Assembly (NCBI RefSeq): GCF_002370355.1
Contig: NZ_AP017929.1
Coordinates: 434,001 to 498,000, forward strand
Source of the DNA: Latilactobacillus sakei subsp. sakei DSM 20017 = JCM 1157
Lineage (GTDB): Bacteria; Bacillota; Bacilli; Lactobacillales; Lactobacillaceae
Length of the DNA stretch: 64,000 nt
Reading direction: 5' to 3'
Below are positions 42,209 to 51,305 of the stretch, piece after piece. Under the pieces are notes generated by a model. The model was given only the letters and a program-made list of their open reading frames with translations. It was not told the DNA's origin and ran no database searches. Each line of letters starts with the position of its first letter. Within the stretch, counting starts at the first letter, position 1. Position numbers and translations under genes: made by a program.

Positions 42209-43885
42209 TCATAACTTAAATTGATAATTCTGACTATATAGTGAGAACCGTTCGGCCCGATAAGCATAACCAATTGTCGTAAAATTGGTAAACGTCAAAT
42301 TATAGACCACTTTATTAGTTTTGGGATCCACCTCTACAATACGACTGGTCTTGCCTTGATCGTTAAACCCAAAATCAATCAAGTAATCGCCATTTGTTAA
42401 TTTACGCGTACAGCCGATTACTTCACTAAAATTCGTTTTACCCAATGTTTTGCCGTAGGACCAGGTTTTCTTAATCGTCTTATCCTGTTCATCAATTAAA
42501 TAGCTGACACCCTCGGAGTACTTGCCAGACGTCTTCTTATCGCCATTTGAAACGGCCATATTATTGTTGAACAACACTAGTTGCTTCTGGTCCGCTTCGC
42601 CGGTCGGCCAAATTGTGGCGGCGTGTTGCCCACCCGTAAAGGTTGTTTGGCTGTCGGCAGCTTTCAACAATAATTTACGGTATTTCAATGGCCACTTGCT
42701 AGCCGATTTACTACTGAATAACCACTTAATTTTAGATGTCTTGTAATCTAGTTTCATGACTAAATCCTGATTGCGACTTGAAATAACGATGCTATCATCA
42801 CTGGTATCATAGTCGATTGAATTTTGGTGGAACCAATCTAACTTGCCATCGGCACGTTTTGTCGCCTTATAGGTTTCATAGAGCTCAGCTGGTAAAAGCT
42901 TCTTCAAATCAATCACTTTGACCACTTTGCCGGTTTTACGTGATAACTCGACCATTGTATCCTCAACATATTTTGAACCCCCATCCGAAACCGTCAGCAA
43001 TAAGTTATGGTTCGGTAATTCAATCGCATCATGGTGAATAATGGTTGTTTCGGTTTTATCATTTGCCGATTCATTGTTACGCGTTTCCGTCGAGAATTGG
43101 TATTCGCGATAAACACGTCCCATAAAATCAGTTTCCAACAAATCATTGTAGACTAAATCTTTATTATCAGGTTTCGTTAAATAAAGAAGATGGCCGTTGC
43201 TGAGTACTTTAAAAATATGTTGGACATAATTGGTTGAATACCACCGAATTTCACCATCCGCATCGACACCAACTGGATATTGTGTTGAACGCACTAAGAA
43301 CGTTAGACTGCTATTGCCAATTGACATCTTCGTCTTATCCGCTTTTTTGACCTTCAATGACATCGAAGCAATTGCTTTCGGTAAAGCGGCTGTTTTGACA
43401 GTAATCGTTTGATACGTCTTATGGCCAGCTTTATCCGTTAATGTTAAGCGCACCTTATTTTGATAGTTCGCATAAAGCCCTAAAACTGAAATGGTATGAC
43501 TCTTGGTGTAAGTTTTGCCAACTTCACTCTTAATACTGGTCTTAGCGGTTTTCCCCACCACTTCGACCGTGACCTTAGTCGCCGTATTTGTTTTAAACAA
43601 CACCAACGCACTCAGAGGTGACGTCCCATAAGGATTGACCTTAACATAGGGCTTAGCGCTCGTATATTGATCCGATTTAAGTGCTTTTTTATAAGTCGCG
43701 GTTAATTTTTCCTGACGCGTTTGCCGCGTCTTGATTGTCTGACTACCAATGTTTTTGATAATCTGAGATGTACTCAATATATCCTTGTTAAATAACGATG
43801 AGCTTCCTACTAATTTAAAAAGGAGCAGCCCCGCTAAGATGACTCCTAGGAGAATGACCGTTCCTTGTTTCAGACGTTTTTTCAT
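42209..43885 (-). CDS. Arylsulfotransferase (AssT)-like surface protein
   Basis: A 558-residue protein with an N-terminal signal anchor (residues ~6-22). An Ig-like N domain with K/T-rich sequence is followed by a beta-propeller domain of the arylsulfotransferase family. H-H-D-A-I-E-L-P-N-H-N-L-L-L, W-F-H-Q-N-S-I-D-Y-D and G-G-Q-H-A-A-T are the conserved histidine sites. It probably acts outside the cell, possibly transferring sulfate between phenolic compounds; substrates are unknown. ATG at 43885 preferred. Confidence 0.85.
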   Translation of the reverse strand: MKKRLKQGTVILLGVILAGLLLFKLVGSSSLFNKDILSTSQIIKNIGSQTIKTRQTRQEKLTATYKKALKSDQYTSAKPYVKVNPYGTSPLSALVLFKTNTATKVTVEVVGKTAKTSIKSEVGKTYTKSHTISVLGLYANYQNKVRLTLTDKAGHKTYQTITVKTAALPKAIASMSLKVKKADKTKMSIGNSSLTFLVRSTQYPVGVDADGEIRWYSTNYVQHIFKVLSNGHLLYLTKPDNKDLVYNDLLETDFMGRVYREYQFSTETRNNESANDKTETTIIHHDAIELPNHNLLLTVSDGGSKYVEDTMVELSRKTGKVVKVIDLKKLLPAELYETYKATKRADGKLDWFHQNSIDYDTSDDSIVISSRNQDLVMKLDYKTSKIKWLFSSKSASKWPLKYRKLLLKAADSQTTFTGGQHAATIWPTGEADQKQLVLFNNNMAVSNGDKKTSGKYSEGVSYLIDEQDKTIKKTWSYGKTLGKTNFSEVIGCTRKLTNGDYLIDFGFNDQGKTSRIVEVDPKTNKVVYNLTFTNFTTIGYAYRAERFSLYSQNYQFKL

Positions 43886-44051
43886 ACACAATACCTCGTA
43901 ATCTGTTTATTAGTAGTATATTAGCTTTCCTTTGTGAATATTTAATGATTAATTATCGAGATATTTTCGGAAAATTTCGTATTTGTAAATGGCATATCAC
44001 GCCCATTTAGCCTATAATGAATAGTTATGGATTTACTAAAAAATAACAAGG

Positions 44052-44990
44052 ATGGCTAAAGCAATGACAAATCAACTAAAGCCGCAAAACATCGCTAAAG
44101 GGATGTTTTGGGCAACCATGGCTTCTGCACTTTGGGGCGTCTCTGGGACAATCCTCGAATTTATCTCGCAAGGGCAAAAAGTCCCTGCGACTTGGTTCTT
44201 ATCTGTTAGAACCTTAGGTGCCGGTCTAATTCTTTTACTAATCGGTGCGATTAAGTTCAAACAAGATATCTTCTCAATCTTTAAATCTAAGCGATTGACA
44301 GCCTGGTTAATCGCCTACGCGCTTTTTGGGATTATGGGGAATCAATACACCTTCTTCATGAGTATTCAAACTGGGAACGCCGCAGCGGCTACTATTTTGC
44401 AATACTTGAGCCCACTTTTCATCGTAATTGGGACGCTCGCCTTTGTTCGCAAGTGGCCTAACCGAATTGATTTGATTTCATTTGGAATTGCCTTAGTAGG
44501 GGTTTTCCTCTCAATTACAAAAGGGAATATTCATACATTGACAATTCCGTTTAATTCATTAATCTGGGGGATTTTATCAGGGGTCACAGCAGCGTTTTAC
44601 GTTGTTTTACCACGCCCTATCGTCAATGAAAAATCACCGATTTTAGTGCTTGGTTGGGGGATGTTTATCAGTGGGATTTTATTCAACATCAACCGCCCAT
44701 TCTGGCAAGCACCACCTCATTTAAATGGTTCTGGGATTATTGCAATCTTAGCTGTCATTTTAATCGGAACGGTTTTTGCTTATCTTTGTTTATTACACAG
44801 TTTAAATTTCGCACCATCAACCGTAATCAGTATCGTAGATGCCGTGCAACCCGTAATCACCTTCATCCTCAGCATCATTTTCTTCCACTCAAAATTCAGC
44901 TGGGTTGAAATGAGCGGGGCGATCTTAGTGATTCTCGCGATTTACATCTTACAACGCTATCAAGAAGCGGACGGACAACCACTCGCCTAA
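44052..44990 (+). CDS. EamA-family (DMT superfamily) transporter
   Basis: A 312-residue protein with ten hydrophobic segments as two EamA repeats. The first repeat starts M-F-W-A-T-M-A-S-A-L-W-G-V-S-G-T. The second begins I-W-G-I-L-S-G-V-T-A-A-F-Y-V. Family members export or import amino acids and metabolites; the substrate is unknown. ATG at 44064 is an alternative with better spacing from AAGGA. Repeats R4 to R7 follow. Confidence 0.9.
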   Translation: MAKAMTNQLKPQNIAKGMFWATMASALWGVSGTILEFISQGQKVPATWFLSVRTLGAGLILLLIGAIKFKQDIFSIFKSKRLTAWLIAYALFGIMGNQYTFFMSIQTGNAAAATILQYLSPLFIVIGTLAFVRKWPNRIDLISFGIALVGVFLSITKGNIHTLTIPFNSLIWGILSGVTAAFYVVLPRPIVNEKSPILVLGWGMFISGILFNINRPFWQAPPHLNGSGIIAILAVILIGTVFAYLCLLHSLNFAPSTVISIVDAVQPVITFILSIIFFHSKFSWVEMSGAILVILAIYILQRYQEADGQPLA

Positions 44991-44997
44991 TCAAAAA

Positions 44998-45112
44998 AGT
45001 GCTTTTTCAGGCGTTCATATTGTGTGGCTTAGCCTAGGCTCGTGAATAAGCGACACAGTCGATTATTTGCGAGACGTAGCTAACTGCAACAATATGCCTG
45101 AAAAAGCACGTT
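44998..45112 (+). repeat. Structured intergenic repeat R4 (subtype D)
   Basis: Outer arms GTGCTTTTTCAGGC and GCCTGAAAAAGCAC pair perfectly, continued by ATATTGT/ACAATAT. The core has GTGAAT, the tip CGAC/GTCG and ATTTGCGAGACG. Ends GCACGTT. Confidence 0.83.
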
Positions 45113-45121
45113 CAAAAAAAG

Positions 45122-45234
45122 AGTGCGTTTGAAACGGTTTGACTTTGAGCATTAGCACAGCTCGGCGAATAACTGCTGTAAGCAGTTGTTTGACGAGTGA
45201 CGCTAAGCGCAGAAGTCAGTTTCAAAAAGCACGT
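45122..45234 (+). repeat. Structured intergenic repeat R5 (subtype B)
   Basis: TTTGAAAC and GTTTCAAA form the outer arms with TTTGACTT/AAGTCA. The core has GAGCATTAGC/GCTAAGC, GCGAAT, tip AACTGC/GCAGTT and TTTGACGAG. Ends AGCACGTT. It differs from R2 at a few bases, mostly in loops or keeping pairs. Confidence 0.85.
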
Positions 45235-45242
45235 TTTCAAAA

Positions 45243-45357
45243 GAGTGCATTGCCAGTGGTTAGCTTTTGAGCATTTGCAGAGCTTAGCGAATTGGTGATG
45301 AAATCACCGGTTTGATAAGTTTAGCAAAGCACAGAAAGTTACTGGCAAAAGCACGTT
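45243..45357 (+). repeat. Structured intergenic repeat R6 (subtype A)
   Basis: It matches R1 closely. GCCAGT/ACTGGC replaces R1's GTCAGT/ACTGAC, a compensatory pair change, and AGCTTA/TAAGTT and TAGCTTT/AAAGTTA keep G-U pairs. Tip GGTGAT/ATCACC and GCGAAT...GTTTGA are unchanged. Confidence 0.85.
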
Positions 45358-45365
45358 TAAAATCA

Positions 45366-45480
45366 GAGTGTGTCGTAACCCTGATTTTATCCCGAGGATT
45401 AACACAGAGGGACGAATAATCGCTCGGCGATTATTTGGCGCTCAGGGTTAACCGGAAGGATATGGGTTACAGAACACGTT
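45366..45480 (+). repeat. Structured intergenic repeat R7 (subtype C)
   Basis: Outer arms GTAACCC/GGGTTAC and ATCC/GGAT replace R3's stems while keeping complementarity. The core has GAGGATTAACACAG, ACGAAT, tip AATCGC/GCGATT and TTTGGCG, then GTTAACC. Ends AACACGTTT. Confidence 0.85.
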
Positions 45481-45506
45481 TAACCAATAAATACCTCAAT
45501 ATTACA

Positions 45507-45549
45507 AAAAAGGGATCCGACAAAGTTATTTTGTCGAATCCCTTTTTAT
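45507..45549. terminator. Bidirectional terminator
   Basis: AAAAAAGGGATCCGACAAAG and complementary TTTGTCGAATCCCTTTTT lie between the repeat array and the adenine deaminase stop. Confidence 0.88.
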
Positions 45550-45552
45550 TAC

Positions 45553-47337
45553 CTATTGAGTTGTTAATATCGGGTCAAATAGTCTTAATTCATTACAATC
45601 AACGTTTCCTAAATCAGTAATGGCTAAATCGGGAATCGCTGTAATTGGTAAGAACGTCATATAAAACATCGGATCGACCACTTCACTCCCAATAGCTTGG
45701 CTGGCTTTTAAAATGCCTTCTTCTTGAACTGCCAATTCAGCTGGCGTTACATCGCTGACAATCCCGGCGATTGGTAATGGTAAGAAACTTAAAATCTGAC
45801 CATCAGCCACAACCACTTGGCCACCATCACGTTCGATCAACGTATTGACCGCCAAAGCCATATCGTCTGGATTAACACCCATCACGATAATGTTGTTATC
45901 ATCGGGTGCGGCGGTCGAAGCCATCGCACCTTTTTTGAGCGTCCAACCCGAGGTGAATCCTAATGATTGGTTGCCATTTTTACCGAAACGTTCCAAGACG
46001 GAAATCAACGCAACGTCTTTTGCTGGATCGATTTGAACAATCCCATCTTCAACCGCTAACATCTTAGTCTTAGCATGGCGGACAAAAGGTCCTTCGCTGG
46101 CAATCGTTTGAACAGTGACCTGACTTGCATCTGCTGCCACATGATATTCAAAGTCGCTAGCTTGGACAGCCTCTCTGATAACAGTGTTAGCTAAACTAGC
46201 CGGGCGAACCGGGCGTTCAATACTATGATCGATGTGCCCGTCCGTTGCCACCGGTTGACCTTTAGCCAAGACGCGTGTAATCTCAAAAGCTTCCAAATCA
46301 GAAACCAATAAGATATCCGCATTGCGCCCTGGTGCGATTAAGCCGACTTGATCATCAATGCGGTAGGCTTCAGCGCTATTGATCGTCGCCATTTGGATGG
46401 CCGTCATTGGTGCAACCCCAGCCGCGATTGCCAAACGTACTAAATGATCGAGATGACCTTTATTGACGATATCCATTGCGTTAACGTCATCCGTACAAAA
46501 ACTGACATGCCGTGCAATCTGACCGTTTGTTTCAGTGATGGCGCGAATATTTTCAGCTAAGAAATGCGTCACTGATGATTCACGAATCACAACGTTGATC
46601 CCTTTGCGAACCTTTTCCAATAATTCTTGGTGGTCGTAACTCTCGTGATCGACCCGGACGCCACTCATCAAGTATTCGTTCAACTTAGTGCCCGTTGCCA
46701 TTGGCGCGCAGCCCCAAACGGGTACGTGGTTATCTTGCGCACTCAATAATGTTTTTAAGGTATCTTCGTCTAGTGTTTCAACTGCTTCACGCACCGTTTC
46801 CCAAACGCCATAAACGTCAGACCGTTTTTGTAGTTGCGCTTGAACCGTTGAATCAATATTATCAGCGATGGTAGAAGCTGGAATCGTGTAAGGGGTCTTG
46901 AATGGCGCGCCCCAGAAAACGCGCATTGGTAATTGATCAACTTCTTTAAAAATTTCTGATAAACCGTCGACACCGATTACTGAGATATATTCGTCTAATC
47001 CTGAAATAATACTGGTTGTGCCGTGTGGGACAACGGCCTCAGCAAAACTAGTCATACTTAACTTACTGCATTCTACATGGATGTGACCGTCAATCAAGCC
47101 CGGTACGATGTATTGCTGCTTAGCATCAATCACACGCGTTTCAGTCCCTTGATACGCTGAAACATCGGGATCTACCGCTACAATTTTACCTTGGTAAACA
47201 GCGACTTCTGCCGGATAAATTTCGGCGGTCATCACATTGACTAACTGACCATTTTTAATAATGAGGTCTGCGGGCCGCTTAGCACCCCCAGCTTGAATTA
47301 ATTCTTTAAAAGCCGTTAAGCGATCTGACATAATCAT
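45553..47337 (-). CDS. ade: Adenine deaminase
   Basis: A 594-residue amidohydrolase that converts adenine to hypoxanthine. The first metal site is D-G-H-I-H-V-E in L-I-D-G-H-I-H, with V-P-H-G-T-T-S-I-I after it. V-R-H-V-S-F-C-T-D-D and G-H-L-D-H-L-V-R-L-A-I-A-A-G complete the active site. N-S-A-E-A-Y and G-R-N-A-D-I-L-L are typical for the family. It follows the NCS2 purine permease by 9 bp, so uptake and deamination are coupled in one operon under the PurR-type site at 48783. Confidence 0.95.
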   Translation of the reverse strand: MIMSDRLTAFKELIQAGGAKRPADLIIKNGQLVNVMTAEIYPAEVAVYQGKIVAVDPDVSAYQGTETRVIDAKQQYIVPGLIDGHIHVECSKLSMTSFAEAVVPHGTTSIISGLDEYISVIGVDGLSEIFKEVDQLPMRVFWGAPFKTPYTIPASTIADNIDSTVQAQLQKRSDVYGVWETVREAVETLDEDTLKTLLSAQDNHVPVWGCAPMATGTKLNEYLMSGVRVDHESYDHQELLEKVRKGINVVIRESSVTHFLAENIRAITETNGQIARHVSFCTDDVNAMDIVNKGHLDHLVRLAIAAGVAPMTAIQMATINSAEAYRIDDQVGLIAPGRNADILLVSDLEAFEITRVLAKGQPVATDGHIDHSIERPVRPASLANTVIREAVQASDFEYHVAADASQVTVQTIASEGPFVRHAKTKMLAVEDGIVQIDPAKDVALISVLERFGKNGNQSLGFTSGWTLKKGAMASTAAPDDNNIIVMGVNPDDMALAVNTLIERDGGQVVVADGQILSFLPLPIAGIVSDVTPAELAVQEEGILKASQAIGSEVVDPMFYMTFLPITAIPDLAITDLGNVDCNELRLFDPILTTQ

Positions 47338-47346
47338 CGTTCTCCT

Positions 47347-48690
47347 TTATTTCGGTAAGATATTAATGACGTACAACAAGATAACAAAAACAACGAATAA
47401 AGCGTACATGGCCGGATGAATTTCCTTGCGCCGACCCGCAGCAAGCATTGTCACTGGGTAAACTAAGAAGCCAAAAGCAATCCCGTAAGCGATATTGTAA
47501 GTCAGCGGCATTGCGATAATCGTTAAGAAACTTGGTAACGCCACTTCAAAGCGACTCCAATCAATCTTACTTAATGAGCTTGCCATTAAAACACCAACGA
47601 TAATTAAAACAGGCGCGGTCACTTGTGATGTAACGACTGTTAATAATGGTGAGAATAACATCGAAAACCCGAACAATACACTAACCACTAAACTAGTCAA
47701 ACCCGTCTTACCACCCATGGCAATCCCAGCGGATGATTCAACATAAGCGGCAGTTGGTGTTGTGCCCATTACTGACCCGGCCATCATTGAAACAGAATCA
47801 GCCATTAACGCTTGGCCAATACGGGGCATTTTACCATTTTTCATGAAGCCAGCTTGTTCTGCCAAACCGATTAAAGTCCCGGCAGTATCAAAGAAAGCTA
47901 CCAATAAGAAAATTAAAACGACTGCCCATAATTGTGGTTGATTGATATCACCTAAGTGTTGGATCCCTACGCCAAACGTGGGTTTCATACTTGGTGCAAC
48001 TGACATCAATTGTGCTGGTAACGAAATTAATTTTGTCACTAAGCCTAAAATCGTGGTTGCAATCATCCCAATAAAGATGGCACCATTTACCTTTTTAGCC
48101 ATCAATACGCCGGTCACGATTAAACCGAAAATCGTGAGCCAAGTTGTCGGCACTGTGAATGACCCCATTTGAACGAGGGTTGATTTGCTGGCAACAACTA
48201 AACCGCCACCTTGTAACCCGACAAACGCGATGAACAGGCCAATTCCGGCGGCCATCGCTAGTTTCAAATCATGTGGAATCGCGTCAATAATGTATTCCCG
48301 AACCTTGAATAAGGTAATCACCATAAAAATCAATGATGCGACCACGACACCTGCCATAGCGGTCTGCCAAGAAATGCCCATAGCAATGACGACTGAATAT
48401 GTGAAAAACGCGTTATCGCCAAGTCCTGGGGCAATCGCGATTGGATAATTGGCTAAAAAGGCCATTAATAACGAACCAACAATTGCTGAAAGAGCGGTCG
48501 CTGTGAAGACTGCGCCTTTATCCATACCGGCTTCGCCTAAAATCTGTGGATTAACGAATAGAATATAAGCCATCGAGACAAACGTTGTCAGTCCCGCGAA
48601 AATTTCGCGTTTCATTGTTGTGCCAGATTCTTGTAACTTAAACATGCGATCTGCGCTTGCTTGAATCCCTGATTGCTTCATTGGTGCCAT
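47347..48690 (-). CDS. NCS2-family purine permease (guanine/hypoxanthine/adenine)
   Basis: About 447 residues with 12-14 hydrophobic segments of the AzgA/PbuG branch: F-V-N-P-Q-I-L-G-E-A-G-M-D-K-G-A-V-F, Y-P-I-A-I-A-P-G-L-G-D-N-A-F-F and F-D-T-A-G-T-L-I-G-L-A. The usual A-L-G/G-L-N motif reads G-L-G-D-N-A here. ATG at 48690 is chosen because GGGAGTG lies 8 bases upstream. It probably feeds purine bases to the adenine deaminase downstream. A paralogue is at 62646-63956. Confidence 0.92.
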   Translation of the reverse strand: MAPMKQSGIQASADRMFKLQESGTTMKREIFAGLTTFVSMAYILFVNPQILGEAGMDKGAVFTATALSAIVGSLLMAFLANYPIAIAPGLGDNAFFTYSVVIAMGISWQTAMAGVVVASLIFMVITLFKVREYIIDAIPHDLKLAMAAGIGLFIAFVGLQGGGLVVASKSTLVQMGSFTVPTTWLTIFGLIVTGVLMAKKVNGAIFIGMIATTILGLVTKLISLPAQLMSVAPSMKPTFGVGIQHLGDINQPQLWAVVLIFLLVAFFDTAGTLIGLAEQAGFMKNGKMPRIGQALMADSVSMMAGSVMGTTPTAAYVESSAGIAMGGKTGLTSLVVSVLFGFSMLFSPLLTVVTSQVTAPVLIIVGVLMASSLSKIDWSRFEVALPSFLTIIAMPLTYNIAYGIAFGFLVYPVTMLAAGRRKEIHPAMYALFVVFVILLYVINILPK

Positions 48691-48782
48691 TTCCCAATCA
48701 CTCCCGTTTATCATTAATAACACTAGTATGCCAAACTGCATTTGATTATTCAAGAACAATTTTATTTTATTTAATTAAATAG

Positions 48783-48807
48783 TTCGTGTTTAACTTGAAA
48801 TTGCGAA
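48783..48807. promoter_or_regulatory. PurR-type operator (inverted PurBoxes)
   Basis: TTCG (48783-48786) and CGAA (48804-48807) face each other across 17 bp in an A/T-rich context between the divergent permease-ade and add genes. The B. subtilis-type PurR operator is two inverted PurBoxes with CGAA cores spaced 16-17 bp. The left box reads AAACACGAACTAT on the minus strand. Identified by eye. Confidence 0.65.
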
Positions 48808-48859
48808 TTTTTTAAGTTATGCTAGTGCCAAGTTATTAATTCATTAGGAGGCAGATTTT

Positions 48860-49885
48860 ATGACACAATTGGCAACACGTGACTTTATTGATGGTTTACC
48901 TAAAGCAGAATTACATCTTCACTTGGAAGGCGCATTGGAACCCGAATTGAAATTAGCCCTTGCGCAAAAAAATGGTGTTGATATCGGCCAAACTACGATT
49001 GAAGAAGTTCAAGCAAGCTACAACTTCAATTCACTCGCATCATTTCTCGCAGTTTATTACCCCGCAATGAATGTTTTACAAACTGAAGATGACTTCTACC
49101 AATTAGCGTTAACTTATTTGAAAAAGGCCCACCAAGAAAATATCCGTTACGCCGAATTGTTCTTTGATCCCCAAGCTCATATGACACGCAGTGTAGCTTT
49201 TGAAGCCGTCGTGAACGGCTTTTATCGTGCCTGTGTCGATGCCCGTGCCTTCAATGTCGATGCCCACTTAATCATGTGTTTCCTCCGCGATCTTTCCACA
49301 GAGTCAGCGCGCCAACTACTAGAAATCGCCAAACCCTACCAAGCTAAGATTCTCGGTATCGGTTTAGACTCCGATGAACATCACAATCCACCATTGAAGT
49401 TCCTTAGAGAATACGGCGATGCGGTTGCTCAAGGTTATCGGATTACGATGCATGCCGATATCGATCAAGTGGACTCAATCCAACACATTCAACAAGCCCT
49501 CGAAATCATTCGCGTTGAACGCCTCGATCACGGTACCAATATCGTCGAAAATCCGGACCTGGTTGACTGGGTCGAACAGCTTAAAATCGGCTTAACTTCT
49601 TGCCCACTTTCTAACCGCCTTGTTGCCGATGATATGAAGGATCGAGAAGTTCTCGAACTGATCGATCACAATGTCAAAGTCTCAATTAATTCTGACGATC
49701 CAGCTTATTTTGGCGGCTATATCAACGATAATTACGAAGCTATCGCTACTAAAAATGATTTAACTATTGACCAAGTCGTTCAGTTTGCAAAGAACTCATT
49801 TGAAACAGCGTGGATTAGTGATTCCCAAAAACAAACCTACCTCGCAGAAATCGACGCTTATGTCGCAGATTACTTGCAAAAATAA
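48860..49885 (+). CDS. add: Adenosine deaminase
   Basis: A 341-residue metal-dependent deaminase. Zinc ligands H-L-H-L-E-G near the start, H-A-D in T-M-H-A-D-I-D, and the catalytic L-D-H-G-T-N and S-I-N-S-D-D-P motifs are present. It makes inosine from adenosine in the cytoplasm. AGGAGGC precedes ATG. With ade and NCS2 permeases nearby it forms a purine salvage set, useful for a meat-associated bacterium that uses nucleosides. Confidence 0.95.
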   Translation: MTQLATRDFIDGLPKAELHLHLEGALEPELKLALAQKNGVDIGQTTIEEVQASYNFNSLASFLAVYYPAMNVLQTEDDFYQLALTYLKKAHQENIRYAELFFDPQAHMTRSVAFEAVVNGFYRACVDARAFNVDAHLIMCFLRDLSTESARQLLEIAKPYQAKILGIGLDSDEHHNPPLKFLREYGDAVAQGYRITMHADIDQVDSIQHIQQALEIIRVERLDHGTNIVENPDLVDWVEQLKIGLTSCPLSNRLVADDMKDREVLELIDHNVKVSINSDDPAYFGGYINDNYEAIATKNDLTIDQVVQFAKNSFETAWISDSQKQTYLAEIDAYVADYLQK

Positions 49886-49892
49886 GATATTC

Positions 49893-49933
49893 AAAAAGCG
49901 CGTTAAGACAAATTGTCTTAGCGCGCTTTTTGA
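49893..49933. terminator. Bidirectional terminator
   Basis: AAAAAGCGCG...AAGACAAATTGTCTT...CGCGCTTTTT is an almost perfect palindrome between convergent add and the lipoprotein gene. Confidence 0.9.
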
Positions 49934-49941
49934 GTTGGTGA

Positions 49942-50601
49942 TTATCTTGGCACCACATGCGTTTCGATTTGTTGTTCGCCACCTTTGACGGAACCAAACT
50001 TCGAAAGAACCGTAATCGTACCGTCTGCATTCGGCGTGAAGGTCCAGAAATCTTCCCCCTGCGCCCCAGAATAGTCATGAGCCGTCATTGAACCATCAGG
50101 TTGACTACTGAAAGTGCCGTTATGCGAAACAATAACTTCAGCACCTTCGAACGCCTTTTTTTCAGCTTCAATCGCCTCTGCTTGTGTGATCGGTTTAATT
50201 GCAGATTGCTTAGCTTGTTCCGCTGCTTGTTGTGATTCACTTGCTTTAGAAGCTACCGTTTCTGATGCTTGTTGAGCAGCAGACGCTGAACTTGCAGATG
50301 CCGCTTGTTCACTAGCGGCTGTACTGCTTGCAACTTCAGCCGATTGAGCAGCTGCTATTGATGATGCAATCGCGGCCTTTTCACGAGACTCGCTCATCGC
50401 TTTAGCTGACGCTTCTGAAGCCTGTTTTTTGGCGCTACTTTGAGCCCGCAATTTTAATTCACTTTGCTTTTTAGCCCGTTTTTCCGATTGCGTCGTACTG
50501 TGACTGTTGCTACTTGTCTTCGTTGAATCAGCCTGTTGCCCACACGCCGCCAACAAAAGAAGCGTCGCCGTTGCTAAACCAACCGTTAATTTCTTATTCA
50601 T
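49942..50601 (-). CDS. Lipoprotein with Ala/Ser-rich coiled region
   Basis: A 219-residue protein. The lipobox is L-L-A-A-C-G after a short signal peptide. A long A/S/E/Q/K-rich helical stretch (residues ~25-135) is followed by a globular C-terminal domain of about 75 residues (D-F-W-T-F-T-P-N-A-D-G-T). I do not recognise the domain with confidence. ATG at 50601 is preferred because GGGGGC is 8 bases upstream. Confidence 0.8.
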   Translation of the reverse strand: MNKKLTVGLATATLLLLAACGQQADSTKTSSNSHSTTQSEKRAKKQSELKLRAQSSAKKQASEASAKAMSESREKAAIASSIAAAQSAEVASSTAASEQAASASSASAAQQASETVASKASESQQAAEQAKQSAIKPITQAEAIEAEKKAFEGAEVIVSHNGTFSSQPDGSMTAHDYSGAQGEDFWTFTPNADGTITVLSKFGSVKGGEQQIETHVVPR

Positions 50602-50700
50602 ACTAATAGCCCCCAAATACCTTAGTTGAGATTACGCATCTCGATAACTAAAGTATATAAAATTGCCCCGACATAATATGTCACTTTGATGGGTATAAAA

Positions 50701-50739
50701 AAGAACCGCAGACAAAATTTATCTGGGCTCTCAATTTTT
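50701..50739 (-). terminator. Terminator after rlmH
   Basis: On the minus strand GAGCCCAGA pairs with TCTGCGGTTC around AAATTTTG, followed by TTTTTT, just after the rlmH stop. Confidence 0.7.
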
Positions 50740-50740
50740 C

Positions 50741-51220
50741 TTATTTGTGATACGGAGATCCCTGGTTAATCATAAACGCCCGGTAAATCTGTTCCGTTAA
50801 AACTAAGCGCATCAATTGATGGGGTAACGTTAATTTGCCAAACGATAGTGCATCGTTAGCACGTTTATTGACGGCATCGCTTGTTCCGAGTGAGCCCCCA
50901 ATAATGAAAGTGATATCTGATGTGCCATAGGTTGCCAAATCTTGGATTTCTTTTGCGAATTCTTCTGACGCACGTTGCTTGCCGTGAATGGCTAACACAA
51001 TCACGTGTTCCTTATCCTTCACCTTGGCTAAGATCCGTTCGCCTTCTTTATCTTTAACGGTCGTCATTTCAGCCTCACTCAAAGATTCCGGTGCCTTTTC
51101 GTCTGACACTTCGATGATTTCAAACTTACAAAATTTGCTTAAGCGTTTGGCGTATTCCGCAATGCCCGCCTTCAAGTATTTTTCTTTCAGTTTCCCAACT
51201 GTGATAATTTTGATATTCAT
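50741..51220 (-). CDS. rlmH: 23S rRNA (pseudouridine1915-N3)-methyltransferase
   Basis: A 159-residue SPOUT methyltransferase at the family's usual length. It begins [15 protein letters not shown] and carries the SAM-binding knot F-I-I-G-G-S-L-G and [10 protein letters not shown], ending [14 protein letters not shown]. It modifies position 1915 in H69 of 23S rRNA. The gene (orfX in staphylococci) marks the origin-proximal region and often sits near walRK. Confidence 0.96.
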   Translation of the reverse strand: MNIKIITVGKLKEKYLKAGIAEYAKRLSKFCKFEIIEVSDEKAPESLSEAEMTTVKDKEGERILAKVKDKEHVIVLAIHGKQRASEEFAKEIQDLATYGTSDITFIIGGSLGTSDAVNKRANDALSFGKLTLPHQLMRLVLTEQIYRAFMINQGSPYHK

Positions 51221-51305
51221 AACGTCCTCCTAGCTAATACTTCTATTTTAGGCGAAATTGATTCTAAAAAAAAGCTATTCACAGTAATTCACCGAAAAGT
51301 ACAAG

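Noticed and set aside
37410-45480. CRISPR array as an explanation of the repeats
   Set aside because: Units are ~115 bp, nearly contiguous, internally palindromic and have no unique spacers.
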